A DNA stretch of 64,000 bases from positions 1 to 64,000 of the forward strand of contig ADNK01000588.1 of assembly GCA_000320545.1 (NCBI GenBank). Direction: 5' to 3'. The DNA is from Bigelowiella natans CCMP2755 (taxonomy: Eukaryota > Cercozoa > Chlorarachniophyceae). This document shows positions 1-10,330 of this stretch, one piece after another; position 1 is the stretch's first letter; every line of letters begins with the position of its first letter. The position numbers and the translations under genes are program-made. Under the pieces are notes generated by a model. The model was not told the origin of the DNA and did no database searches. It saw nothing but the letters and a program-made list of their open reading frames with translations.

Positions 1-20
1 CACAAGTCACATAATCTCAA

Positions 21-62
<42 letters not shown>

Positions 63-1201
63 ACCCAGTTTCTGACACAATGCACAGGAAGATCCGCCCT
101 CACAACCCCAACGAGGTAATACGACGCAGCCAGGAAGCTGAACAATACCCTGCACATTCTCTCTTTCCACGGGTTGGAGAAACTGGTTGGGGGAGTGGTT
201 CCCTCCTCGTGAATTCAATTTCCACTGCTCTGAAGCGATGACGTCCACCCTAAACACAGGCGATTTCCTATGATTTCCTTGATTTCATGCTTCGGCATCG
301 CAGGATTCACCCTTCAAAAAAACACATCGAGCGTTCTTTTTTTGAAAAAACTTCCGAAATATTATTTAAAAATTCCACGAATAAATTATCAATATTTTAA
401 AGCCTTCGGTCGTAATTTCGCGCTCTTTGGAAATAGCATGTCGTAGTTATGAAATCACCAGAACTCCTGCCAGGAAATTATTCCATTGGAAGCCAGGAAA
501 TCCAGAAATTCTTGGGAAATCCCATTGTACGTTGTCGCAATTTCTTTTCCCCATGCAAATCTTTCTGCTTTTGTTTCATAGATTATGTAAACGCATTCTT
601 ACGATGTTCCCGGCTCAATTTTTCTCCCCGACGCGTCACGTGGAACCGACGATCGGCCGGATGGTAACGGTTTGAGAGCAACGGTGAGTCCAAACTGCCG
701 AGTTCGGAGATGGGGGGGGGCGTTAACGTAGCTAATTCGTTGGCTTGGATCAGGTGGTGTTGCTTGTCTTGAAAGGCTCCATATAAAATGAGGAGTGGGA
801 AGTATCTTCAATAAAAGGGACAAGTAAGTGGAGCTGCAGCACTTGCGATGAATACGATCGAGCTCTCGCTCGCGATCCTCGATGATGAGGACCAGGTGCC
901 CATGCTCCACATTTTCCCAAGATGAAGTGATTTTGTTGATGAGGGAAGACCGAACGTTGATGACACGGATGTGCCATGACAAATTATGTTGATGAATGCC
1001 GAAGAAACTGATCGTCGATAGCCTTGGTGATCATCGAGGAGATTGTATCTGAACACTATCTATGAATGAATAACCATCTTGCGCAGAACCGCCATCACAA
1101 GACTGAAGAGTCTCAGATTCGTACCATAATGGACGAGTTACGAGACACGCATCATCCGAAAAGTTCCGCCGTCCTGGCCAGGGCACTAGCTCGTTCCCAA
1201 G
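1..1201. other. Upstream region without a recognised gene
   Basis: The region holds a (CT)n microsatellite at 24-58 and several short overlapping open frames on both strands that resemble nothing I know. Some of 1066-1200 could be 5' sequence of the anoctamin gene. I see no supported gene. Confidence 0.5.
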
Positions 1202-3026
1202 ATGTCAAGACAATACTTCGACGGCAGCGGCGGGTACAGAATCAGACGAGGACACAAGCGACCGAGCAGAAAGAATCGAATTTTTCGAATCTTGCTTCGC
1301 CCGTCCAGACGAGTCGTGAAAGTCCCAGAACTTCCGTTGGAGACTTCTCGTTTCAAAGGCAAAATCACAGGAGATATGATGACGCAAAAGGTTGCTCCCT
1401 ATTTCTTGATCGCTCATATTGAATCGTTCCCTGACCTGTTACTGCATCGTATGATAGGGATAGCAAGAGAAGACTTTACGAAGGGATGGGGGAAGAGTCG
1501 AGAAGGGCAGCATAAGTATCTCGCTCTTGTATTTCACCGGGCGGGAAAGGGAGGGCTTGTCCCTCAGGAGTTCGTCGAGGATTTCAGGAAGTACAACAGG
1601 AACTACATCGATCTAAAGCTCTTTCGAAAACACGGAAATGGCATTAAGTTTGAGAGCGAGTTCGAGGAAGACCACTTTAAGCTCTGCTCCGACGCCGCCA
1701 TCTGGAGCTTCCGGAAGGCGAATTTGGAGGTGGGGTGGGTGTCATGTCGGTTGGAGGCGAGAATTTTATATGTATTGCAAAAATGGAACTGCACATGACT
1801 GCGATACGATGAGGCGACATAATACGTGGTGTTTTTGCAGGTGGAGGACTACATATCTGTTGGCGGGGACAAACGGTATGTGCTGGTCGGTGCCTCAGAA
1901 GAGAGGCTTTTGACGGAAGCTGCTCGCATCGGCTTGCGATTCCCGCTCGATGGAGAAGAGGTTCGTGCTCTGTACACACAAGGCTGTTCGCTCAAGGAAA
2001 CTTGGGAGAATAATAAATGTTCGGTGCTTCTCCACAGGTGTTCGATGCTGTGCTGGACATGGGGCTCCCTCTCGCCAAGAACTTGGGTTATAGGAGGTAC
2101 TGTTTATCTTGACCTCTTCTTCGATGTGAGAAAGATGTGAGAGGGATACGTAAGTAGCTCGTCCCTCTCGATCTTCGCGAGAGTTGCGTGAGTAGTCTTT
2201 GCTCTCTGCCCATGTCTGATTGGTCGTAGGGAGATATACGAAAACCTGAGGGGCAAGTTCGGCTCGAGGAACCCAAGGATGCTACGCCTTTTCAAAACGC
2301 AACGGGAAAGCGGTACCCACTCTCGCGCATGCTGCATGCAGCGTGTAGAATGCATTTATTATGATGTGCTAAGTACCTACAAGTCACTGCCCAAGATCGA
2401 TCGGCTAATTGCGTTTCTTCTGTCTTTCTTTCCAAGGATCGTGGCTTCGAGACTTAGACCGGATCTCCCTCATTCTCAGGATCATAGAGCTGGATTTGAG
2501 GGAGGGGGGCGCGGGCTACCCCATTAAAGACAACATTCATAGGAAGAGCTGTCCTCTCATAAATTACTTTCCTCTCCACGACTCCGCCAGGGTGATGACC
2601 ACCACATCCCTCGACGGATGGTTACCGTGGAACTTGCAAAAACATTGCGCTGCCTTCGGTGGAAGTGATCATTTATGCGAGCGGCAGCGGTGTCGGAGGG
2701 CCGGGGAAGAATGGCATTGTTTATAGCGAGGATAATTATAGCGACGATAAAGCGATATCTTCTTTGTGATGCCATGTTTTGCGTTGCCCCTCCATCATCC
2801 CAATTTTCACACACCCCTTCCCTCCTCTGCCCACAAGATCGAGAAGTTATACGCTGGGAGGCGATATTTTCTGCCGACGTCGGACATAATGTGCACGGCG
2901 CTGAGTGACTATTTCGGGTACTGCGACCACGATGCCTTGAAGAGCAGCCGATTCTGCTGTACTAACACGAATACTTGCATGAGTGTGTATAAATTTACAT
3001 TTATATATTTGCGCGTGCGTGATTGT

Positions 3027-3065
<39 letters not shown>

Positions 3066-3873
3066 GCACCGCACAACTAGGGCTCAAGTTGGATTTTACT
3101 TCGCCTTCCTGCGATTTTACACGATCGGGCTCGTCCCGCTGTCCGTCTGTGGGGTTGCAGCCTACATCCAGCAGGTCGTTGCGGAAACGTTCGACGTCGA
3201 GATGAGCTTCATCATCGCCTTCATGGTCTGTATCTGGGGCCCCTGCTTCATCGAGATGTGGAAGCGCGAGAGCGCGAGGTACAGTATGAAGTGGGGCATG
3301 CTAAACTTCAAGGCGGAGGAGGAGACGCGCTTTCAGTTCCATGGTGAGAAGACGTATTCGCGCGTTGATGGTCAGATCGTTCGCCAAGCCCCCGTGTTCC
3401 AGACTATTCTACGGCGCATCGTTAGCATGTCTGCCGTAGCCTTTTTGATGGTCCTCTCGATCATGGTGCTGATCACCCTGTACACGTACCGGCAGATATT
3501 GTCGCTGCGCGACGTGTTTGGCAGCGCGGTGTTCACGACGATATACGGCTTGATCGTGGCGATGATGAATCTCCTGTATGGGGTGCTGGCCTGGTACCTG
3601 AACGAGATCGACAACTACCACACCGACTCGCAATTTGAGGAGGGGCTGGTGGCGAAGATCTTCTGCCTCAAATTCGTCAACAGTTACTCGGTCCTCTTCT
3701 ACTATGCTTTCCTGAAGCAGTACGACACGGTAGCGGCATGCAGCTGTGTTGTTGGATATAGTGTCGTCGTTGTGATTTGTGGAGCCAGGAAGCATCAGAG
3801 CGAAATGCTCGCTTTCCTCTCATGTTTTCTCGCTTCTCAGCAGCAGCAACATCGTTGTCACCACCACCACTAC

Positions 3874-3909
<36 letters not shown>

Positions 3910-4808
3910 TGTAGTCATATCTTGTGTAGGTGTACCCGTGCAACAATGACCTCAGCCTTCCCCAGAGGTACCCCGTCGAATGCAGCTATTTGTGCGCGCG
4001 TGTGCGTCCGTGTATGCGGGTGTATGGATGGATGGGTGGTGCTGTTGCCGCGGTCTCTAAGCTTCCCTTTTCCACCACTAGCTTGATCGACGACTCTACC
4101 TGTCTGGCCGAGCTCCGGTACCAGCTGCTGACGCTGAGCATCTCGCAAGTGATCATGGGAAACTTCTTCGAGTACGGATTCCCGTACCTCGTGAAGAAGA
4201 GCGGGCGGATCTTCCTGTATGTGAAGAAGCTCTGCTTGTTCCTCTGCGGTAAGAGCTCGCGGAATGAGGTCGTTCCAGACTCGACGCAGTGGCGCCGCCG
4301 TTCCAAGGTGGAGAAGCAGTACAGCATGAACACGTATAACTCCCCGCTCTCGGACTTCGACGAGCTCATCCTCCAGTACGGGTATTTAACCATGTTCATC
4401 GTCGTCTTCCCGCTCGGGCCACTGCTGGCGATAGTCAACAATCTCGTCGAAAAGCAGCTTGATCTTTCCAAGCTCTTCTACTCAATGAAGCGGCCGGTGC
4501 CGCATGGAGCGACCGGGATCGGGTACTGGAAGCTAGCTCTGTCTACGATAGCGCTCATCTCTGTCGTGAGCAACCTGCTTCTCCTCACCGTGAACAGAGT
4601 CCCCACAGCCTTCTGGAATTCAGTCGCGGCATCGTCCCCTCTGATCTTCATCATTTTAGAGCACGTCATAATAAGCGTGATGGCCATCGTGAACAAATTG
4701 ATCCCCGATGTGCCGAGAGAAGTGAAGGAACACACAGCCAGGCAGGACTATCTCGATAGAACACTAATAGGAGCTTTGGGCCCGCCTCAATCGAATTTTA
4801 AACAGTAG
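1202..4808 (+). CDS. Anoctamin/TMEM16 family membrane protein (multi-exon)
   Basis: TMEM16 proteins are dimeric membrane proteins acting as calcium-activated ion channels or lipid scramblases. The core exon 3081-3729 encodes several hydrophobic helices and the family signature FIEMWKRESARYSMKWG. The last exon, 4082-4808, carries LAELRYQLLTLSISQVI and FPLGPLLAIVNNLVEKQLD, which match the conserved C-terminal part. Exons I can place are 1202-1729, 1841-1960, 2038-2096, 2230 to about 2276, one near 2450-2605 (with FPLHD), one near 2840-2986, 3081-3729, 3930-3967 and 4082-4808; reading phase is kept across the placed C-terminal junctions. Introns hold a (GT)n run and a (CAT)n run. The stop is at 4806-4808. 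The start is uncertain: an ATG at 1202 opens the first long exon, but another open frame begins at 1066. Channel or scramblase activity cannot be told from the sequence. Confidence 0.88.
3033..3061 (+). repeat. (GT)n microsatellite in an anoctamin intron
   Basis: Dinucleotide run inside the intron that ends at the TAG/G acceptor at 3080. Confidence 0.95.
3873..3909 (+). repeat. (CAT)n microsatellite in an anoctamin intron
   Basis: Trinucleotide run within intron 3730-3929. The histidine-rich open frame it creates is an artefact, because the exon before it ends at a GT donor after codon 3727-3729. Confidence 0.9.
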
Positions 4809-5456
4809 TAGTAGGCGGCTCAAGGGCGTCGCAGTGACTTGTATAGATAGACATATACGTCCACACAATGCATTATATTGTAAAGCTACAGTGTGTAGCA
4901 CCATGCATTGTCTGGCTGGCAAGCACCGACCGGCGGCCCTGCGCGCGATCTGATACTCGTATTACGTCTTTCCCAATACACAATAAACTACACAAATGCT
5001 GGCCAAGCATTGTTTTGGAGACACGCACGTGTTTATTAGTCTTGCAAGTCGCCGCCTTCTAATCGCAGCTCAAGGCGACGACGACATATTATACGAAAAA
5101 GGGATAACGCGCAGACGATTCACGCATCAGCAGGTATTGCTCATTGTAGCCATGTATGCATGAAAGACATCACAACCGAAACGAACAATTGATAATTTAA
5201 GCGCTGTGGGGCGGTGCTTTGCATATAGCTACATTCTTAGGATGATCGACCATATTAAAATTACTTAATTCATTTGTCCACTACATCCGTCTCATCGTTA
5301 GTTGTACATATATGCATCCACGATTCTAAATGCTTTTCGAGTCGCCGCGCGTTCGATCAACGCACATATATACTCGCGCGCTCGCAGGCGCTTTGAAGCT
5401 ATTATGCATGCATGCTATGTGTGGCGTGTGCATATGGCTAATATGAGACGGATGTA

Positions 5457-5501
<45 letters not shown>

Positions 5502-5898
5502 GCAGCGGTCAGCGCCGCTGGCGTAGATATATATATAATATAAAGTTGTAGCGAGCTTCATGTAGTCGGCAATATATGAGCGTGTGTTACATGCATTTAG
5601 CACGACTATACGACTCAATCCAAGGGGCAGTACGCTACAGCACGAAACGAACCATACAATTTCTACACCTCCTCCTCCTCCTCCTACTACTACCGCTACT
5701 ACTACAACTACTACTTCGAGCTAAAGATTTCATGTATTTGTGGGCTGAAAGACGTCCTTTCGATGATATCCGACACATCTCGGTTCACACAGCCAACTCG
5801 AACAATAATGATATAATAATGATTATAATGGAAGAGCTTTCCGGTGCAAAGCCCCGCCTCCTTCAAATGCATAGCTAGAGGAGCAGGGATGGCGTCGA
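4809..5898. other. Intergenic region between convergent genes
   Basis: No gene is supported here. It lies between the 3' ends of the anoctamin (+) and LZTFL1-like (-) genes and contains an (AT)n run at 5459-5499 and a stretch of CTC and CTA triplets near 5667-5712. Confidence 0.6.
5459..5499. repeat. (AT)n microsatellite
   Basis: About 40 bp of uninterrupted AT dinucleotides, followed by a short GC-rich inverted motif (CAGCGGTCAGCGCCGCTG) and a second AT stretch. Confidence 0.95.
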
Positions 5899-6466
5899 TC
5901 AATCCTCGATCGTCACCGCTTCGCCCTTGTTCCCAAGCTCAGCCCGCAGCTCCTTGATAGTCTTGTTCTTCTTCGTTAGCATCTGGAAAGAAAGTCAATC
6001 AATGATTAGCATATTGGTAATCCTGCTCACCAGAGGTTTCAAGCATTGCTATGCAGGAGCGGTGGAGTGGATACATGTGCAGTTTCCTCCTTCTTTTGTT
6101 GTAAGGTACTACCGCTTTAAGGCTCTGGAACTGCTTTGAGGCCGCGAGTTTTCCGTCGAGGCTTTTCTGCACGTTGTAAGGGGGGGGGGATGGGGGAGGG
6201 TGATGGATTATCGAATATGATACTGACTGATGTTCCCCGCTACTCGCACCCTAATGTGTGCTCTCACTAGCCATTGTTCGTGCTCTCGCCATAACGCAGG
6301 GCAGATTTGAGGGGAAAAGGATTCTTTCCCAAAATTCGTAGTGAATTTGGTCTTTTCGCTGTACCCCGCTATTATTATGGCTCATGCGGCACCTTCAATT
6401 CACTAATCTCGTTTGTCGCAGCCTTCAGCTTTGCCTAGGTTGTTGATAGTATCGGATTCCGCAAGT

Positions 6467-6498
<32 letters not shown>

Positions 6499-7500
6499 GA
6501 GAGCGCATCATCGCGGAGAGAAGCACAGCAGCGTCGTGCACAAGTGGGCTACCTCCAATCCCTCTAATGAGGAAGACGAAGACGAGGGAGCTGTTGCAGC
6601 AGCGCCCTGTAACTTTTCCTGTAATTCTGTGTTCTTCTTCATCACCTCTCGCATCTGCATGTAAAAATATATCGTATAAAGGACACACCACTTCCTTCCC
6701 CCCCCCCCCCCCCATCCTGGAACACGTATTGTTACCCGCACGAATACACGCACAACTTCGCATGTGTTTCGATTGGGGCAAGCATTTTGGTATCAATTCA
6801 TCTTCATGTGGTGCGGGGGCGAGACGTGGTTAGACGACCTGGGCGCTCAGCTTTTTGATTCGGTCATTCAAGGATGCCTTATCCTGCTCGAGGTTGTTGA
6901 CTTTCGTCACCAACTTTCCGTCTATTGCGTTACTTGTCAGTGATTGGAGGCCCTTCTTCTTGGTTGGAGAAGGTAATCTCGCGCTTGTGAAGCTCATAGT
7001 TTTCATCCCCTCGATTCTTTTGCTGATTTATTTCGTCGGAGGAAAAGAAGGAAATGAAAAATGAGACCCAAAAAGCGAGATAGAGCTTCCGACACTACCA
7101 GCAAGCAAAAAACCAACAACAGCAGCAGTCTGGCAACATCCCATATGTGCAGAGTATTACGCGTCGTCGAGAATTTCAGGGCTGACTTCGATCGTGACGT
7201 CCTGACCCTCAGCTTGGAGGTACATCTGCTCCAGAAAGATCCCCACCTGGCAGAGCATCCTTTCGAATTCGGATTCTGATTGTGATTTTACCTGATGTAG
7301 GTTTGTGTGTGTACGTGCGTGTGTGCTTCGTCTGTGTGTGCGCGTGCGCGTCCTCAATAATATAACCTCCGTTTTGCATTCCTCGAAAAGGGCCTCGACC
7401 TCGTCGCAATTGAACATTGCTTCTGGATCGGGGGCTAGCCTACGCCGCGGTAACAAAATCACGTCGAACCACCTCGACAATCAGGGCTGTTCGGGGCGAT
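5899..7500 (-). CDS. LZTFL1: LZTFL1/BBS17-like coiled-coil protein (5' end unresolved)
   Basis: LZTFL1 binds the BBSome and regulates its entry into cilia. The last exon (5982-5899) reads MLTKKNKTIKELRAEL and then a short acidic tail to a TGA at 5899-5901; this matches the conserved LZTFL1 C-terminus. The preceding exon (about 6174-6115) encodes KSLDGKLAASKQFQSLKA, which joins it in frame. Further upstream exons at about 6660-6568 (MKKNTELQEKLQ), 6920-6841 (NNLEQDKASLNDRIKKL), 7290-7157 (MLCQVGIFLEQMYLQAEGQ) and 7440-7380 (FNCDEVEALFEE) align in order with the human protein's coiled-coil and N-terminal parts. The first coding exon is not fixed; it must lie below the plus-strand gene at 7712. 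Introns contain a (TAGA)n run and poly-C. A ciliary role is inferred from the family. Confidence 0.8.
6466..6498. repeat. (TAGA)n microsatellite in an LZTFL1 intron
   Basis: Tetranucleotide run of about eight units. Confidence 0.9.
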
Positions 7501-7537
7501 ACCATTGAATAATGAAAGATACACACACACAAACGCA

Positions 7538-7564
7538 CACTCACTCACTCACTCACTCACTCAC
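7538..7564. repeat. (ACTC)n microsatellite
   Basis: Short tetranucleotide run next to the probable 5' end of the LZTFL1-like gene. Confidence 0.85.
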
Positions 7565-7711
7565 TTAAGATTCAGAACGTTTTCAATTGGATGTGTAATT
7601 TCCGAGGTTTGAGTTGATCTTTTCCCACGAAAATACTTCATCACAGCTCCAAGCTGATGATAAGAAAGGTAAGCTTGAGGACATCGGATATTGCCAGTTC
7701 TACAGGCGGGC

Positions 7712-8299
7712 ATGAACTCGGACCTGCTTTGTGTGGGTGTTGTTTAACTTGCACGTCGTTGCCATGATAAGCCTTAAATTCTGTCTGCTCCATACATGAT
7801 AGCAAAAAAGAAAGGTCATTCATTTGCCGATGCTAACAAACCCTCAGACCGGCCCAAAGCCTCCAATCTATAGAAACGTGAGCGGAAAGGCTCGTGAATT
7901 TGGGGAAGAGCTGCAGTCGTCACTTCATGTGAGGTTCCGATGATGCACATAGAGGGGGACGCACCGTTGGCAGTTTCAGGATTTGTTTCGAAAAGGCTCC
8001 AGTATTGTTGTCGCGGTTGTAAAATGCACGTCGAAAATCGTCATCTTTCCCTCATCCAGATTTGTTCCAGAGTGGATATTTCCGGTTCCCAAAAGCGCCA
8101 GATACGCAACTGAAGCTGTTTGAGGATAGAACTCTGAAAATGCATGAAAATCATATATGCGACAATGGGAGAAAGACGAATTTAATAAGTAAATGCCGGT
8201 AGGAAGTTTATCCTTCAGAAGCGAGAAACGCAACCGAAAGAAACTGAACCAGTTGGCAGAACAAGGTGGGAAGGGGGTGGTAGTCACAAGGAGGCCTAA
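7712..8299 (+). CDS. Small unrecognised multi-exon gene
   Basis: I do not recognise this protein. The best exon is about 7847-7926. It follows a textbook branch point (TGCTAAC) and CAG acceptor, encodes KPPIYRNVSGKAREFGEELQ, and ends at CAT/GTGAGG. The next exon begins after TTTCAG near 7979 and encodes DLFRKGSSIVVAV. A further exon encodes FVPEWIFPVPKSARYATEA when joined in phase 2. A last exon begins after a CTTCAG near 8216 and ends at TAA 8297-8299, with a lysine- and glutamate-rich tail. All junctions from the middle exons on keep frame. The start at ATG 7712 (MNSDLLCV) is a guess and the first junction is unresolved. It sits between two putative ciliary genes and ends 160 bp before the next start codon. 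Confidence 0.5.
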
Positions 8300-8459
8300 G
8301 TTGTACACTTTTCCAATTGATTGAGAAGGTTCATGGCCTGCATCAACATGCTATATCTCAATAAATAAAACCTTTCGACGGAACCTTAGAGCGTCGTCTG
8401 AACGAACTATCATAACAGCGTTTGCCCGTTGACTGATAAGCAGAAGTTCGGTTTCCATA

Positions 8460-9708
8460 ATGGCTGGTATCCCGGGTCAAGGCTTTTTTGGGCTCGTGGC
8501 TTTAGGTAGGACACGAGAAATAAGTTTTGGCTCAGTTTGGAGAGAAGCGGAAATATGGGTTGACTGTCTGATGACTCATGCCTTTTCGTGCCGTTGTTTG
8601 TAGGCCCTGAGGACCCATTCAAAGAAAAACTTTACTCAACATTGAACCTCTCCAAGTTTTCGGAAGAAGAAATCACGAAAGCTTTCAAGAGCATAGGTCC
8701 AAATTCGATGTGAGATTAGTAAAATGTAATGCGCGTCGATTTGAGTACAGTTCGTCATGTAGACAAGGATGGAAACGGATACATCAACACTGATGAGGTA
8801 CTTCAACTCAAGCTCTTTACTGTTTTCTAATAGTAATATCCACTAGATTTCCCTATCTTACCCATCCCATTCCAATTCACGTATTCTGAATATCTTCCTA
8901 GGTGAGGTACATGCTGACGACATTATATGGAATGAGAGAACCCCCGGAGGAAGACGTAAAACGGTTCATGAAGGTAAAAGACTTTCATCTTACACGAAAG
9001 TATAACAACTCACATAGCATTGATGTAACTGGAAATCTCATGAAAATCAACAAATAGAGATTTGACGCCAACAAAGACGGCAAGATCTCGTTCGAAGAGT
9101 TCCAAAAGGCGATACCGGAGGTAAATTCCAATGCAGAGAAACAAGCCTTACCCAAAAGAGATAGTACTTGATTTACGTTTAGTACATCATAAATTATGAT
9201 CTATTGCTACAGGTACAAAAAGAAGTGAAGGAGGAGTTGAAGAAAAATTCTGCTGCTTCTACGAATTCACATTCATCGCTTCACAGACTTCGACGAAAAC
9301 ATGTTAGACTTAATGCAGGACCTACCAAAAAGGTGTGTCGAAAATCCCTCTATTACCCACTCGAAAATTGTGCCCAACCTACAACACACCCACCACGCGC
9401 GTAGTGTCCTATGCTAAAAATATTTGTGTTCTGTGTATTGTCTCCCAGTCCTAACATTCTAATATTTATTCTGCTTCACGTTCTTTGAATGGATGTTACA
9501 GTTCGGGACCCCCATGACAACGTCCCAGGAAATCGGATGGCAGCAAAGATCTACGGCAGAAAAGAATAAAGTATGATACATATTTCATGTTGATTTTGAT
9601 GTAGAGCTAATATGTGTTCTTGAACAGAACGATCCCCAAAAGCCTAAGAACTCGTGCGAAGAAACTGTGTTTGCATCCGACATGATAAAGTCAGGCATCT
9701 ATTATTAG
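8460..9708 (+). CDS. Two-EF-hand protein with a possible axonemal C-terminal motif
   Basis: Eight exons join without a frame error: 8460-8505, 8604-8696, 8751-8797, 8902-8973, 9058-9120, 9213-9332, 9502-9570 and 9628-9708, giving 196 aa. Two canonical EF-hand loops occur, DKDGNGYINTDE (residues 51-62) and DANKDGKISFEE (89-100), both with all calcium-ligand positions intact. A lysine- and glutamate-rich segment follows, then a tail with TTSQEIGW and NSCEETVFASDMIKSGIYY. The EIGW-type motif recalls small ciliary microtubule-inner proteins, so an axonemal calcium-binding role is possible but inferred. The family is not certain. All introns are short (54-169 bp) and use GT-AG. The start follows an upstream stop-rich leader and is the first ATG in frame. 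Confidence 0.85.
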
Positions 9709-9953
9709 AGCGAAGGTGTGAGCTGTGATAGATCCACTTTCATCCTTGAAAACAAAGCATTTTGATCTCTGATTGATTCACATGTCAAGTTTTTTCCATA
9801 ATCACAGTGTCTCTATTGTTCGCAAAAACAAGTGTCCTTGTGTCAGCATCCGTCCATTGACAAGTGCGCATTCATTCATCAAAACACGCGTGCGCGTGCT
9901 CACCACAAGTAGCTGCTGCATGTACAATCGTGGGTGGTGTGCAGTGTGCACGT

Positions 9954-10279
9954 TGTTGCGCGTAAGGTGTTCACAGGCCGAGGCGCTACGTGCACAAGTA
10001 GGCAGGGGGGGGGAAAGGCACGTTTGCTTCCTTTTGAAGAGTTGTGTTTATTTTTATTAAAGATTATATTTTTATTAAATCGTGCACTGCGTAATCATTC
10101 GCGAAGCTTTCGCGAATGCCGCCGCACGTGGGGCAGCACACTTCCGGTGTGCTGCCATGAGTCCCGCCGGAACCCACGTGCCTATGCTGTATTAATATCT
10201 ACGTTATCTATATTCTATATCCGCGACAACCCCTTTGTTGTCGCACGTGACTTGTGCCCGCGTAGTGGTACGCGCTACA
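9954..10279 (-). repeat. 3' LTR of the retrotransposon
   Basis: Identical to the copy at 15344-15669. It contains three perfect inverted repeats: a palindrome at 10097-10117, 10-bp arms at 10132-10141 and 10147-10156, and 8-bp arms at 10223-10230 and 10237-10244. Confidence 0.97.
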
Positions 10280-10290
10280 CCTCCCCCAAG
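10280..10290 (-). promoter_or_regulatory. Polypurine tract
   Basis: Sense-strand CTTGGGGGAGG sits directly before the 3' LTR, the usual place for the plus-strand primer. Confidence 0.75.
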
Positions 10291-10330
10291 TCACGTTGCT
10301 CCTTCCTTCCTTCCTTATTCCCTTAGACCT

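Noticed and set aside
6466-7564. Evenly repeated short units as a possible CRISPR array
   Set aside because: These are simple microsatellites without spacers, in a eukaryotic genome.
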